Shown here one piece after another: positions 26,740 to 34,676 of a stretch of DNA of 64,000 bases. Source of the stretch: Gammaproteobacteria bacterium (GTDB lineage: Bacteria; Pseudomonadota; Gammaproteobacteria; Eutrophobiales; Eutrophobiaceae). The stretch spans positions 1 through 64,000 of the forward strand of contig JAJDUB010000002.1 in assembly GCA_022826885.1 (NCBI GenBank), written 5' to 3'. A program made the position numbers and the translations under genes. Within the stretch, counting starts at the first letter, position 1. Every line of letters begins with the position of its first letter. The notes below the pieces were generated by a model. It made no database searches, had not been told where the DNA came from, and saw nothing but the letters and a program-made list of their open reading frames with translations.

Positions 26740-27081
26740 ATGGCGCTCCTTCCCGAACAGTTTTCCCAACTGGAGTCCCTGGCCGAGACCTGGGCGCTGC
26801 CCACCGAACTGCAGCGTTCGGAGCGGCGCTGGGCTGCCGGCCCGGACGACTTCCGGCGCTTTTATGACGCGATGCTGCCGGTGCTGGACCAGGTGCTGGA
26901 TTACCTTGACCGGTATGAGCCGGACAACGTCCCTGAACCGGCGTTACCCCTATACCGCCTGGCGCTGGCCTTTGCCGAAGCGGCGCCCCATAACGAGTTG
27001 TACGATTGCAGCAATACTGTCCCGAACAGTTTCGACGCGCACCGCTTCGTGGCTGCGCACGGAGAAATTAGGGATCGCTGA
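26740..27081 (+). CDS. Conserved 113-aa protein paired with Rieske-2
   Basis: A paralogue of the protein at 23523, same length, with the same WALPT, RRFYDAMLPVLDQVLDY, LALAFAEAAPHNELYD and VPNSFDAHRFVAAHGE blocks. It is the last gene of the operon and is followed by a strong rho-independent terminator. Repetition of the pair within 5 kb indicates the small gene was duplicated together with its oxygenase. No known domain is recognised. Confidence 0.75.
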   Translation: MALLPEQFSQLESLAETWALPTELQRSERRWAAGPDDFRRFYDAMLPVLDQVLDYLDRYEPDNVPEPALPLYRLALAFAEAAPHNELYDCSNTVPNSFDAHRFVAAHGEIRDR

Positions 27082-27119
27082 AGTTCGGAACTGCCTCGTT
27101 TTGGATAGTTCCATTGCCG

Positions 27120-27169
27120 CCGGGACCGGGGGGCAATGACCCCCCGGCCCCGGTAGCACTGCTTTTTTT
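27120..27169 (+). terminator. Rho-independent terminator of the Rieske-1/Rieske-2 operon
   Basis: A GC-rich stem (CCGGGACCGGGGGG pairing with CCCCCCGGCCCCGG around CAATGA) is followed by a run of seven T at 27163-27169. It lies just after the last operon gene and just before the end of the convergent lipoprotein gene. Confidence 0.8.
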
Positions 27170-27176
27170 GACAGCC

Positions 27177-27659
27177 TTACTGGCTGAAATTCTCTGCTAT
27201 GGTGGAAAGGCCGCCGTCGTAGACGCCGGTGATAACTTCCACGGCCTCTTCATCCGTTGCGCCTTCGGCCATGAACGTGGATGACCAGTTGATGGTTGTG
27301 CTCATCGCGTCTCCTTCGGCCTCAAACGTCGAACTGTAATCCTTGACCGGCAACGGCCCCTCGATGATTGTATAGGAGTATCCGGTAGCGGTTTCGCCGT
27401 CATGTCTTTCCTTGATCTGCGCGCCGTTTCCAAGGGTGAGCATGCGGTATGTGGCGCCGTCTTCTTCTGTTATTTCGCAGGCTTCAACAACGGGATGCCA
27501 GACGCTGATAGCGCAGAAATCGCCGGCGTAGCCCCAGACATCGTCGATACCGGCGTTGATCTGCATGGACTTGTTGACACCGAGAGAAGTTGGCGCTTCG
27601 GTGCCGCAACCCGATAGAATCAATATCATCGGCGCTATAATGATCGCAAATTTTTTCAT
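27177..27659 (-). CDS. SRPBCC-fold lipoprotein
   Basis: A 160-aa protein with a lipoprotein signal: MKKFAIIIAPMILILSGC, with Cys18 as the lipidation site of the L-S-G-C lipobox. The mature part, MQINAGIDDVWGYAGDFCAI to TTINWSSTFMAEGA, fits the polyketide cyclase/START-like (SRPBCC) fold, which binds hydrophobic ligands. AGGAG precedes ATG 27659, which is preferred over a longer frame from 27701. Export of this fold to the envelope is uncommon and may point to binding of a hydrophobic substrate there. Confidence 0.78.
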   Translation of the reverse strand: MKKFAIIIAPMILILSGCGTEAPTSLGVNKSMQINAGIDDVWGYAGDFCAISVWHPVVEACEITEEDGATYRMLTLGNGAQIKERHDGETATGYSYTIIEGPLPVKDYSSTFEAEGDAMSTTINWSSTFMAEGATDEEAVEVITGVYDGGLSTIAENFSQ

Positions 27660-27766
27660 GGCAAGCTCCTTTAACGTTATGGATTTGAGATAATTCCCCA
27701 AGCAGGCATTATAAGCCTGTAAAATGAAAATTCATACGGGAATTTTCCCCGAATCCAGCCGGAATA

Positions 27767-29059
27767 ATGACATCAGGGTTACATCGCCTCAGTCTTGTTG
27801 AAGCCGCCAAAGGCATTGCCTCAGGTACATTTACCTCGCTGGACCTGGTGACGGCCTGCCTGGAGCGTATCCATGCACGGGAGGAACAGGTCGGCGCCTG
27901 GGCCTGGCTGGACCCGGAACAGGCGCTGGCACAGGCCCGGGCCTGCGATGAGCAGCCGGCAACAACTTCCCTGCACGGTGTGCCCGTCGGCGTCAAGGAC
28001 ATCATCGATACGGCGGACATGCCCACCTGCTACGGGTCGCAGATATATAACGGGCATTATCCGGATAAGGACGCGGAGTGTATCCGCCTGCTGCGACAGG
28101 CCGGCGCGGTGATCATGGGAAAAACCGTCACCACGGAGTTCGCCTTTTATGCGCCGGGCAAAACCGCAAACCCCCATAACCCGGAGCATACGCCGGGGGG
28201 GTCGTCCAGCGGTTCCGCAGCGGCAGTGGCCGATTTTCATGTGCCTGTTGCCCTGGGTACGCAGACTTCGGGCTCCATAATCCGGCCCGCGGGTTTTAAC
28301 GGTGTCTTCGGCTGCAAGCCCACCTATAATTCTTATTCGCTCGACGGCATCCATCCCCTGGCGCCGGAACTCGATACCCTTGGAGCATTCAGCCGTTCCC
28401 CGGCGGACCTGGCCCTGCTGCACGGCGTGTTGTCGGAACAGGAAACCGGGGTGCCGGACGCCGAGCGGCCGGACACCGTGGCCGTTGTGCGTACGCCGGC
28501 CTGGGAGGATGCCGATGCGGAGACGCAGGATAACGTGCTTGATTTTGCCGGACGATTAAGGCAGTCAGGCATTGACGTTATTGAACCGGATGAAGAACTG
28601 CTGAACAGCCTGATGGAAGTCCAGCAGGCGTATCTGGCCCGCGGCGCCGCGTCCTCCCTGGGGCATATCACCGATCAGCACCCGGACGAGGTGCGCCCGC
28701 AAACCCGGGACCTGGTTGTGGAAGGCCGCCGGGTGGGCGACTCATTCAATGCCGGGCTGAAAGACGCCCTGGCCAGGGGCAGGCGTTTCCTGTCCGGGGT
28801 TTTCTCCCGGGCTGACCTGGTCATCACCCCCGGCGCGCCGGGTGAAGCCCCGGCGGGCCTGCACAATACGGGCAACCCCATGTTCAACAGGATATGGACT
28901 TTTCTGCAGACCCCCTGTATGAATCTGCCACTGATGAGAGGCAGAGGCGGGCTGCCCATCGGCATACAACTGGTCTGTAACAGGCAGGAAGACAAACGGT
29001 TATTTGCTTACTCGGCTTACCTGCAGAATTTAACCGGGTATGATATTGAACAACCCTGA
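27767..29059 (+). CDS. Amidase-signature family amidase
   Basis: A 430-aa amidase of the Ser-cisSer-Lys type. Lys77 lies in GVPVGVKDIIDT, the cis-Ser in PGGSSSGSAAAVA (about 146-150) and the nucleophile in ALGTQTSGSIIRPAGFNG (about Ser170), all in the right order and spacing. These enzymes hydrolyse a broad range of amides. With the formamidase, the M20-like protein and the cyclase, it is one of several C-N hydrolases clustered here. The ATG at 27767 gives a normal family N-terminus. Confidence 0.9.
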   Translation: MTSGLHRLSLVEAAKGIASGTFTSLDLVTACLERIHAREEQVGAWAWLDPEQALAQARACDEQPATTSLHGVPVGVKDIIDTADMPTCYGSQIYNGHYPDKDAECIRLLRQAGAVIMGKTVTTEFAFYAPGKTANPHNPEHTPGGSSSGSAAAVADFHVPVALGTQTSGSIIRPAGFNGVFGCKPTYNSYSLDGIHPLAPELDTLGAFSRSPADLALLHGVLSEQETGVPDAERPDTVAVVRTPAWEDADAETQDNVLDFAGRLRQSGIDVIEPDEELLNSLMEVQQAYLARGAASSLGHITDQHPDEVRPQTRDLVVEGRRVGDSFNAGLKDALARGRRFLSGVFSRADLVITPGAPGEAPAGLHNTGNPMFNRIWTFLQTPCMNLPLMRGRGGLPIGIQLVCNRQEDKRLFAYSAYLQNLTGYDIEQP

Positions 29060-29137
29060 GATTTGCGCGGCCGTCATTCCGGCCTTCACGGGGATGACGA
29101 TAAAGAGAGACAATAACAATATTAAAGGAGTGTGGAG

Positions 29138-30481
29138 ATGACAAGCTTGACAACAAAAGATGTTCCCCTGAGCCAGGCACAGAGGCAGTGGTACGAGGAC
29201 GCCTGCAGTAAAATTGACCTGGAGCGCCTGAAACAGTTGATCTTCGATCTGACTGCCAAACACAGTCCTACCGGCGCGGAGCGGAAGGCCTGCGAATTCA
29301 TGGCCGGTTACCTGAACAGCGTGGGGATTAAAGCGCATTACCAGCCGATCACGGATATTTCGGGCAACTGCTACGGACGGGTTAAAGGGTCGGGTGAAGG
29401 TCCCACGTTGATGCTGTACGCGCCTGTTGACACCCTGCTGGAAGGCGACCCGGAAAAAGACATTCCCCATGCCGGTCCCGATCACCGGGCCGATATGCGC
29501 CCGGAGCCTTATACAGACGGCGACCTGGTGATCGGCCTGGGCGCCTCCAACCCGAAGTCCATGGTGGCCCTGTTAACCGAGGCCCTTACCTGCGTGGTGG
29601 AGGCGGGGGTCGATCTGAAAGGCGACGTAATTATGGCCACCGCGGGCGGCGGCATGCCCTGGATAGTGCCGGAGCGCAACCACGCCGGTGTCAGCACCGG
29701 TGTGAGCCACCTGCTCTCCCACGGTGTAACCGCGGATTTCGGCGTGATCTGCAAGCCCTGGGATGACATTTATTATGAACACCCGGGAATGGTCTGGTTC
29801 AAGGTAACCGTCTGGGGCAACATGGGCTATGCCGGCATTCCCCGCGGGATACCGGGTTTCCGCAGTTCCATCATTCCGGCCGCGAAGGTCATCCTGGACC
29901 TGGAGGAATGGCTGATAGAATATCCGGACAAACATACCAGCGACCAGGTGAAGCCGCAGGGCTGGCTCTCGGCGTTGCGTTGCGGTTGGCCGGATAAACC
30001 GGCATTTCCCGGCGCGGCAACGGAAATCTGGCTTGACGTGCGCACGAGCCCGTTGCAGACAGCGGCGCAAGTCGAACGGGAATTTGACCAGGTAATGAAG
30101 GCTATCCTGGACCGGCATGACGACGTGGAGGCGGAATGGGAGACAGTAGTGAGTTATGACGCGGCAGCGACCGATCCGGATCACTGGGTGGTGCAGTCTG
30201 CGTTACGGGCCTGGGGTGAAGTACACGGCGAACCATATTCGGGCGCTCCTCATATGGCGGGACAGACGGACGCCGCCGCCATCAACCGGATCGGTTTCCC
30301 CCTGGTACGGATAGGTTATGCATGGCTGGGCGAGAGTGATATGCCGGCAGAGTTTACCGAGGGTCTGGGCGGCATGGGCGTCATCCGTGTGCCCGATTTG
30401 GAAACCTCCATTAAAGAAGCGATCTATACTGTTATTGATTCCTGCACCCGTACCCGTGAAGAGGTCGGGCTGGAGGATTGA
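29138..30481 (+). CDS. M20-like protein with most metal ligands replaced
   Basis: A 447-aa protein with the M20/ArgE layout: SPTGAERKACEFMAGYL, LMLYAPVDTLLEG, GLGASNPKSMVALL, a lid domain from about 200-310, and a C-terminal GQTDAAAINRIGFP. In canonical enzymes these positions carry H-x-D, D-x-K-G, E-E, E and H. Here the first His is Pro, the Asp of D-M-K-G is Asn, the Glu-Glu pair is Gly-Gly (TAGGGMP) and the later Glu is Lys (VICKPWD). Only two Asp remain. It may be a non-metal enzyme or a binding protein. AAAGGAG precedes ATG 29138 (GTG 29132 is an alternative). It follows the amidase gene. Confidence 0.8.
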   Translation: MTSLTTKDVPLSQAQRQWYEDACSKIDLERLKQLIFDLTAKHSPTGAERKACEFMAGYLNSVGIKAHYQPITDISGNCYGRVKGSGEGPTLMLYAPVDTLLEGDPEKDIPHAGPDHRADMRPEPYTDGDLVIGLGASNPKSMVALLTEALTCVVEAGVDLKGDVIMATAGGGMPWIVPERNHAGVSTGVSHLLSHGVTADFGVICKPWDDIYYEHPGMVWFKVTVWGNMGYAGIPRGIPGFRSSIIPAAKVILDLEEWLIEYPDKHTSDQVKPQGWLSALRCGWPDKPAFPGAATEIWLDVRTSPLQTAAQVEREFDQVMKAILDRHDDVEAEWETVVSYDAAATDPDHWVVQSALRAWGEVHGEPYSGAPHMAGQTDAAAINRIGFPLVRIGYAWLGESDMPAEFTEGLGGMGVIRVPDLETSIKEAIYTVIDSCTRTREEVGLED

Positions 30482-30505
30482 GACCATATCACAGGGGAGG
30501 CGCTT

Positions 30506-30943
30506 ATGCCGTTAACTGACCTGCACCATGTTGCATTGAGAACCGGAGATCTTGCAGCCAGCGAACAGTTCTACACGGAAGTGCTGGGCATGGAAAAAGT
30601 GGACCGGCCGGATTTTGATTTTCCGGGAGCCTGGCTGCAGATGGGGGAGACCATGTTTCACCTGATGGCCGGCTATGCCGCGCTCGGCCCGGATGGCAAG
30701 ATTTCCCGCGGCAGCGGCGCCGTCGATCACCTGGCGATTCAGGCACAGGGTTTTGATGAAATGCGCGAGAAGTTTGAGTTCTCCGGAGTCGACTACAAGG
30801 AAAACGACATTCGGGATTTCGGTATCTGGCAACTGTTCGTCAACGACCCGGACGGCGTCATCATTGAATTGAACTTTCAACGTGCTGACGAACCGGAAGG
30901 GTCGAAGGGGCCCGGGCGGGCAACACTGAGCAAGACGACCTGA
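30506..30943 (+). CDS. VOC/glyoxalase-superfamily protein
   Basis: A 145-aa single VOC domain made of two beta-alpha-beta-beta-beta modules: LTDLHHVALRTGDLAASEQFYTEVLGM and GAVDHLAIQAQGFDEM to DPDGVIIELNF. Conserved His in LHHVAL and DHLAI and a Glu in IIELNF could bind one metal ion. The superfamily covers extradiol dioxygenases, epimerases and lyases. It sits 24 bp after the M20-like gene in the same direction. The reaction is not assignable. Confidence 0.82.
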   Translation: MPLTDLHHVALRTGDLAASEQFYTEVLGMEKVDRPDFDFPGAWLQMGETMFHLMAGYAALGPDGKISRGSGAVDHLAIQAQGFDEMREKFEFSGVDYKENDIRDFGIWQLFVNDPDGVIIELNFQRADEPEGSKGPGRATLSKTT

Positions 30944-30962
30944 CCCCGTATATCCGAAAATC

Positions 30963-31277
30963 CTATTCAATAGTTATGTAGATATACCCGTCTTCCCCAA
31001 GCCGGGTTTCGTACCTTTCCAGCGGGATCACACAGGGGGGATCCGCAGGTTCCCCCGTCCTGATATCGAATGATCCTTCATGAAATGGGCAAATGATCTC
31101 ATCTCCCCTGATATCGCCGTCGGAGAGGAATGCCTGGCCGTGGGTGCAGACATCGCTGGTGGCAAAATATTCCCCTTCGAGGTTATAGATGGCAACCACA
31201 GTGTCATCCTCCAGGTAGAACTGCCTGACGGAGTTGGTTTCAAGCTCGCTATGCTTTATGGTTTTTTCTTCAGCCAT
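30963..31277 (-). CDS. Rieske 2Fe-2S ferredoxin of an oxygenase system
   Basis: A 104-aa Rieske ferredoxin. C44-T-H46 (VCTHGQAFLSDG) and C63-P-F-H66 (CPFHEGSFDIRTG) form the 2Fe-2S site, and the C-terminal strand YETRLGEDGYIYITIE is typical of ferredoxins such as BphF or CarAc. It passes electrons to a Rieske oxygenase. It is the only oxygenase ferredoxin seen in the window, so it may serve several of the four terminal oxygenases. ATG 31277 is chosen over a longer frame. It follows the DUF1989 gene by 14 bp. Confidence 0.9.
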   Translation of the reverse strand: MAEEKTIKHSELETNSVRQFYLEDDTVVAIYNLEGEYFATSDVCTHGQAFLSDGDIRGDEIICPFHEGSFDIRTGEPADPPCVIPLERYETRLGEDGYIYITIE

Positions 31278-31291
31278 TTCAGTTGAAAACG

Positions 31292-31903
31292 TCAATCATA
31301 CGTTTCAAAGCGCAGGGGTGTGGGTTGGTCGCCGTTCACCACTTCCGGCCAGGCGCACACCGACACCATCCAGGTCAGGTCCATTTCCGCCCGCAGTTCA
31401 ATATAATCACCCGCTTTGGTAACGGGGTTGTCGATGACCCAGTCTCCCTCGGGCGTGTAGTTGACAGTCATGAAGATATTGAAGCAGGCAACCGATTGCA
31501 GGTAGTTCGGGTCGAACCCGAGTTTGCGATATTCTTCCTGTACGGTATCCCGGCAACCGTTCCCTCCGGTATTCAGGTACAGCCTGCGCGCGGCATTGGA
31601 ACAGAAACCGCCGCCGGTATAATGGTTGGCGGTTTTGTCGCTGGTTATTGTCCACATGTCATTCATGAGGTTGCTGCGAATGGTGTCTCCTTCCTGCCAT
31701 TTGTAGCGCCCGTGATGCCAGCTCGTGTAGACGCAATCCTGAAACTCGGTGGGGTCGCCGATTTTTACTGCGACGAAATCCGCCACCTGTTGCCCTTCGA
31801 CGTCGACGATCCTGAGAGTCTGTCCTTTTTTTATATGCCCATGGCCGCCATGGTGCGGTTGGATTGTTTGTGTTTCGATCAACTCACCCGGGTTGTTGCT
31901 CAT
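31292..31903 (-). CDS. DUF1989 (urea carboxylase-associated) family protein
   Basis: A 203-aa protein with the DUF1989 pattern: KKGQTLRIVDVEGQQVADFVA, then NLMNDMWTITSD and GGFCSNAARR with conserved Cys, and SVACFNIFMTVNYTPEGDW. Family members include urea carboxylase-associated proteins and the carboxyguanidine deiminase subunits CgdA/CgdB, so a deiminase-like role in nitrogen release is possible. No urea carboxylase gene is nearby. ATG 31903 has GGAGG five bases upstream. Co-transcribed with the Rieske ferredoxin, which ties it to the oxygenase pathway. Confidence 0.82.
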   Translation of the reverse strand: MSNNPGELIETQTIQPHHGGHGHIKKGQTLRIVDVEGQQVADFVAVKIGDPTEFQDCVYTSWHHGRYKWQEGDTIRSNLMNDMWTITSDKTANHYTGGGFCSNAARRLYLNTGGNGCRDTVQEEYRKLGFDPNYLQSVACFNIFMTVNYTPEGDWVIDNPVTKAGDYIELRAEMDLTWMVSVCAWPEVVNGDQPTPLRFETYD

Positions 31904-32008
31904 CGCTGCCTCCGCCCTGCTGCAGTCAGGGAATCTAGCCAAAATACTTGTTCAGGTTAGTATAATACCGTATCTACTGTTACCTTTGATCCGGATATTG
32001 GCTGAGAC

Positions 32009-32452
32009 ATGATTATAGAAGGCGAGTACAGGCTTCCCTGTGACGTGGCAGAGGCATGGCGGGCCCTTAACGACCCCGGGATGTTGAAACTCTGTATAGC
32101 AGGTTGCGAGAGTATCGAACAGGCAGGAGAAAACCGGTACGAGTGCCTGATAACGGCAAAGTACGGGCCGGTCAAGACCCGCTTCAAAACCATGCTGTCA
32201 GTAACCAATATCAATGAGCCGCATTCATATACACTGACCGGTGAGGGCAAGGGTGGAGCCGCCGGGTTCGGCAAGGGCAAGGCTGACGTCCAACTGGCAG
32301 AGGACGGAGATGGTACGCTGCTGCGTTACCAGGCTGAGTTTTCCGTGGGCGGCAAGCTCGCCCAGGTCGGCTCCAGGCTGGTTGCATCGACAACAAAGAA
32401 GATGTCAAACGATTTCTTTACCCGGTTCTCAGCAGAACTTGCCGGCGAATAA
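32009..32452 (+). CDS. CoxG/SRPBCC-family protein
   Basis: A 147-aa protein of the CoxG type (carbon monoxide dehydrogenase subunit G): GEYRLPCDVAEAWRALNDPGMLKLCIAGCESIEQ, then YTLTGEGKGGAAGFGKGKADVQL and GGKLAQVGSRLVASTTKKMSNDFF. In CO oxidisers CoxG anchors the enzyme to the membrane, but relatives occur with many oxidoreductases. No molybdenum CO dehydrogenase gene is here, so a role in this aromatic pathway is more likely. It precedes Rieske-3 by 96 bp. Confidence 0.82.
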   Translation: MIIEGEYRLPCDVAEAWRALNDPGMLKLCIAGCESIEQAGENRYECLITAKYGPVKTRFKTMLSVTNINEPHSYTLTGEGKGGAAGFGKGKADVQLAEDGDGTLLRYQAEFSVGGKLAQVGSRLVASTTKKMSNDFFTRFSAELAGE

Positions 32453-32548
32453 TCGGGAACGGAAAGGACACTCACAGGCTTTCTTTTCATTTGGGTTTAC
32501 GATGTTATACTGCGCCACAGTCAAGTAAACAGCAGATGGGGTTAAGGT

Positions 32549-33838
32549 ATGAGCAAGTTCAACGAGATTGCGGTGGATCTGATGCGGCGCACCGCGGCTT
32601 ATGTGCCGGATTTCGATTACGAGGGGGCCGACCCCGCAACCACTGACAAACCCTGGAGCAACTGGCTCAAGGCGGAACTGGGGTTCCGCAATCACTGGTA
32701 TCCGACGGAAGCCAGCCGCAACATCAGGAATGGTGAACACAAGGCGATCAAGTTGCTGGGGGAGGATATCCTGTTCCTGCGCCGTGCCGGCCGCCTGTAT
32801 GCCATAGAGGATCGCTGCAGCCACCGCGGCACGCGTTTTTCCAAACGTCCCGTGTGTTATACGGACGATACCATTACCTGCTGGCACCACGCTTTTACCT
32901 TCAACCTGGATGACGGCCGGATACGTTGCCTGTTGAACGACCCGGACACCTCCCTGGCAGGACGCAAGGGGATAAAGAGTTACCCGGTGAGGGAAGTTAA
33001 AGGCGTGATCTTTACCTTTGTCGGCGATATGAACCCGCCGCCGCCCCTGGAGCATGACGTGCCGCCCGGCTTTTTTGACGAAGACGTGGCGATATGCGTG
33101 GCAGACCCCTACCTGGTGAAGGCAAACTGGCGCCTGGGTTCCGAAGGCGGCTATGATCCGGGCCATCATTACATCCATAACTGGTCAAAATTTTCCATCA
33201 ACTCACGCATACCCATGACCTTCGGCTGGGTGTCGAAGAAGGAGGCGGTCCTTGAAACCAGTATTTATGAACTGATAAAGAACGGCCCGAAAGGGTTTAC
33301 CCGGTTGGCGTCGGAGACCACCATGTCCATGACTGCCAGGATACCAGGACGGAACGGAGGATCTGACACTGACGTGATCCTGCCCATCGCCAAGGGACAG
33401 TCACCCAGCGAATTGGAGCTGCTCGGTCAACATGTACCTACCACCGAGGTTGGCGAGTGGCTGCCTTGTGGGCTGAAGGTCAACCCGTGGCCGTTTCCGG
33501 GAGTGATCCACAATGAGTATTACGTGCCGCGTGACGCCAACTCACATTACTATTTCCAGTGCGGCTGGAGAACGGTGGAAAATGAAGAACAGGCGCAGGA
33601 GTGGGCTGAAGGCGACCTGGGGCAGGTGCGCTGGAAAGTCCCCGTAGTCGATGACTTTACCGTCCAGGATGCCGAAGCCCGGGAATATATCCACGAATTC
33701 TATGCCAGCGAAGACGGCTGGAACCAGGAACAGACGGCCAGGTTCGATATCGAACTCCTGATGTGGCGCGTATTCGCCGGTGAACATTGCCGCGGCATCC
33801 AGGAGGAAAGGCACACAAAGGGCCATTTCAAGAGATAA
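32549..33838 (+). CDS. Rieske oxygenase, CarAa-like terminal oxygenase (Rieske-3)
   Basis: A 429-aa terminal oxygenase resembling carbazole 1,9a-dioxygenase (CarAa) and 2-oxoquinoline 8-monooxygenase. 2Fe-2S ligands are C90-S-H92 (CSHRGTRFS) and C111-W-H-H114 (TCWHHAFTF). WRLGSEGGYDPGHHYIHNW provides the D-P-x-H-x-x-x-H iron site. GFRNHWYPTEAS and the end HCRGIQEERHTKG match CarAa-type landmarks. Such enzymes are homotrimers without a beta subunit and open aminoaromatic or heterocyclic rings by angular dioxygenation. A close relative is at 37627. Confidence 0.9.
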   Translation: MSKFNEIAVDLMRRTAAYVPDFDYEGADPATTDKPWSNWLKAELGFRNHWYPTEASRNIRNGEHKAIKLLGEDILFLRRAGRLYAIEDRCSHRGTRFSKRPVCYTDDTITCWHHAFTFNLDDGRIRCLLNDPDTSLAGRKGIKSYPVREVKGVIFTFVGDMNPPPPLEHDVPPGFFDEDVAICVADPYLVKANWRLGSEGGYDPGHHYIHNWSKFSINSRIPMTFGWVSKKEAVLETSIYELIKNGPKGFTRLASETTMSMTARIPGRNGGSDTDVILPIAKGQSPSELELLGQHVPTTEVGEWLPCGLKVNPWPFPGVIHNEYYVPRDANSHYYFQCGWRTVENEEQAQEWAEGDLGQVRWKVPVVDDFTVQDAEAREYIHEFYASEDGWNQEQTARFDIELLMWRVFAGEHCRGIQEERHTKGHFKR

Positions 33839-33860
33839 GAACAAGAATAAAAAATGTAAA

Positions 33861-33946
33861 AAATGGGGTCAGGTCGCACATTGCACACTCATAAATAATT
33901 TCTGTCTGGACGGGGAGAGTGTTCAATGTGCGACCTGACCCCATTT
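33861..33946. repeat. Long inverted repeat, GGGGTCAGG class, next to azoR
   Basis: Perfect 23-bp arms (33861-33883 and 33924-33946, core GGGGTCAGGTCGCACATTG) surround a 40-base loop. The right arm contains the ATG at 33926 that opens the following reading frame, so the repeat may have supplied or displaced that gene's start. Confidence 0.9.
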
Positions 33947-34588
33947 ACTACGGTGTTGCATATCGATTGCAGCGCTCGTACTGCCGATTCGGTCAGCCGC
34001 AGGCTGTCGCAGGCCGTGGTTGACCAACTCTTCACGTTGGAACCGGGGTTGCAACTGCTTCGCCGTGACCTGGGCATCGAGGCGCCGCCGCCGGTCAACG
34101 ATACTGAGGCGGAAGCTTTTTTTACCCCGCCGCCGCACCGGACCGCCGGGCAGGTTACGGCACTGGCCGATTCGGATACGCTGACAGAAGAGTTATTGTC
34201 TGCGGATATCCTGGTGCTGGGCACCCCCATGTACAACTTCAACGTGCCGGCCAGCCTGAAAGCCTGGATAGATTACGTGGTCAGGCCGGGCAAGACCTTT
34301 CGCCGGGTGGCGAACGGCAATCTCGAAGGCCTGTGCGGGGACAAGAAGGTTTATGTATGTACGGCAAGCAGCGGCAAGTCAATCGGTACGGGTATGGATC
34401 ACCTGCGCCCTTACCTGGACGTGATCTTCGGATTTATAGGTATCGGTAACGTCGTCTATTTCGATGCGGAAGGTCTGGCCTGGGGCGAGCAGGAACGGGA
34501 ACGGTCGATCAATGCCGCCGTTGAGAGTATCCACCAGCATTTCGATGTTTCACGTCATTCCGACGCGGGCCAGAATCCAGTAGAATAA
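33926..34588 (+). CDS. azoR: FMN-dependent NAD(P)H azoreductase/flavodoxin-like oxidoreductase
   Basis: About 210-220 aa, flavodoxin-like fold of the AzoR family: VLHIDCSARTADSVSRRLSQA binds the FMN phosphate, TPMYNFNVPASLKAWIDYVVR is the classic AzoR signature, and VYVCTASSG follows. These enzymes reduce azo, nitro and quinone compounds with NAD(P)H. The first eight codons (MCDLTPFT) come from a palindrome arm. GTG 33953 or TTG 33956, right before VLHID, would give the usual family start. The C-terminal tail SRHSDAGQNPVE is also repeat-derived. Confidence 0.85.
   Translation: MCDLTPFTTVLHIDCSARTADSVSRRLSQAVVDQLFTLEPGLQLLRRDLGIEAPPPVNDTEAEAFFTPPPHRTAGQVTALADSDTLTEELLSADILVLGTPMYNFNVPASLKAWIDYVVRPGKTFRRVANGNLEGLCGDKKVYVCTASSGKSIGTGMDHLRPYLDVIFGFIGIGNVVYFDAEGLAWGEQERERSINAAVESIHQHFDVSRHSDAGQNPVE
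34556..34588. repeat. GTCATTCC...GAATCCAGT element overlapping the azoR 3' end
   Basis: CGTCATTCCGACGCGGGCC followed by AGAATCCAGTAGAAT is a variant of the imperfect palindrome also present at 36646. It encodes the last codons and the stop of azoR. Confidence 0.6.
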
Positions 34589-34601
34589 TATTGTAACATC
34601 C

Positions 34602-34642
34602 GGGGTCAGAGTAAGTGTCGTCAGAATTTTTACTCTGACCCC
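34602..34642. repeat. Palindromic repeat, GGGGTCAGAGTAA class
   Basis: Arms GGGGTCAGAGTAA (34602-34614) and TTACTCTGACCCC (34630-34642) around a 15-base loop. Intergenic between azoR and the extradiol dioxygenase gene, and nearly identical to the copy at 4358. Confidence 0.9.
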
Positions 34643-34676
34643 AAATATTAAAGAACTTCCTGACAGGAGGAACGGC

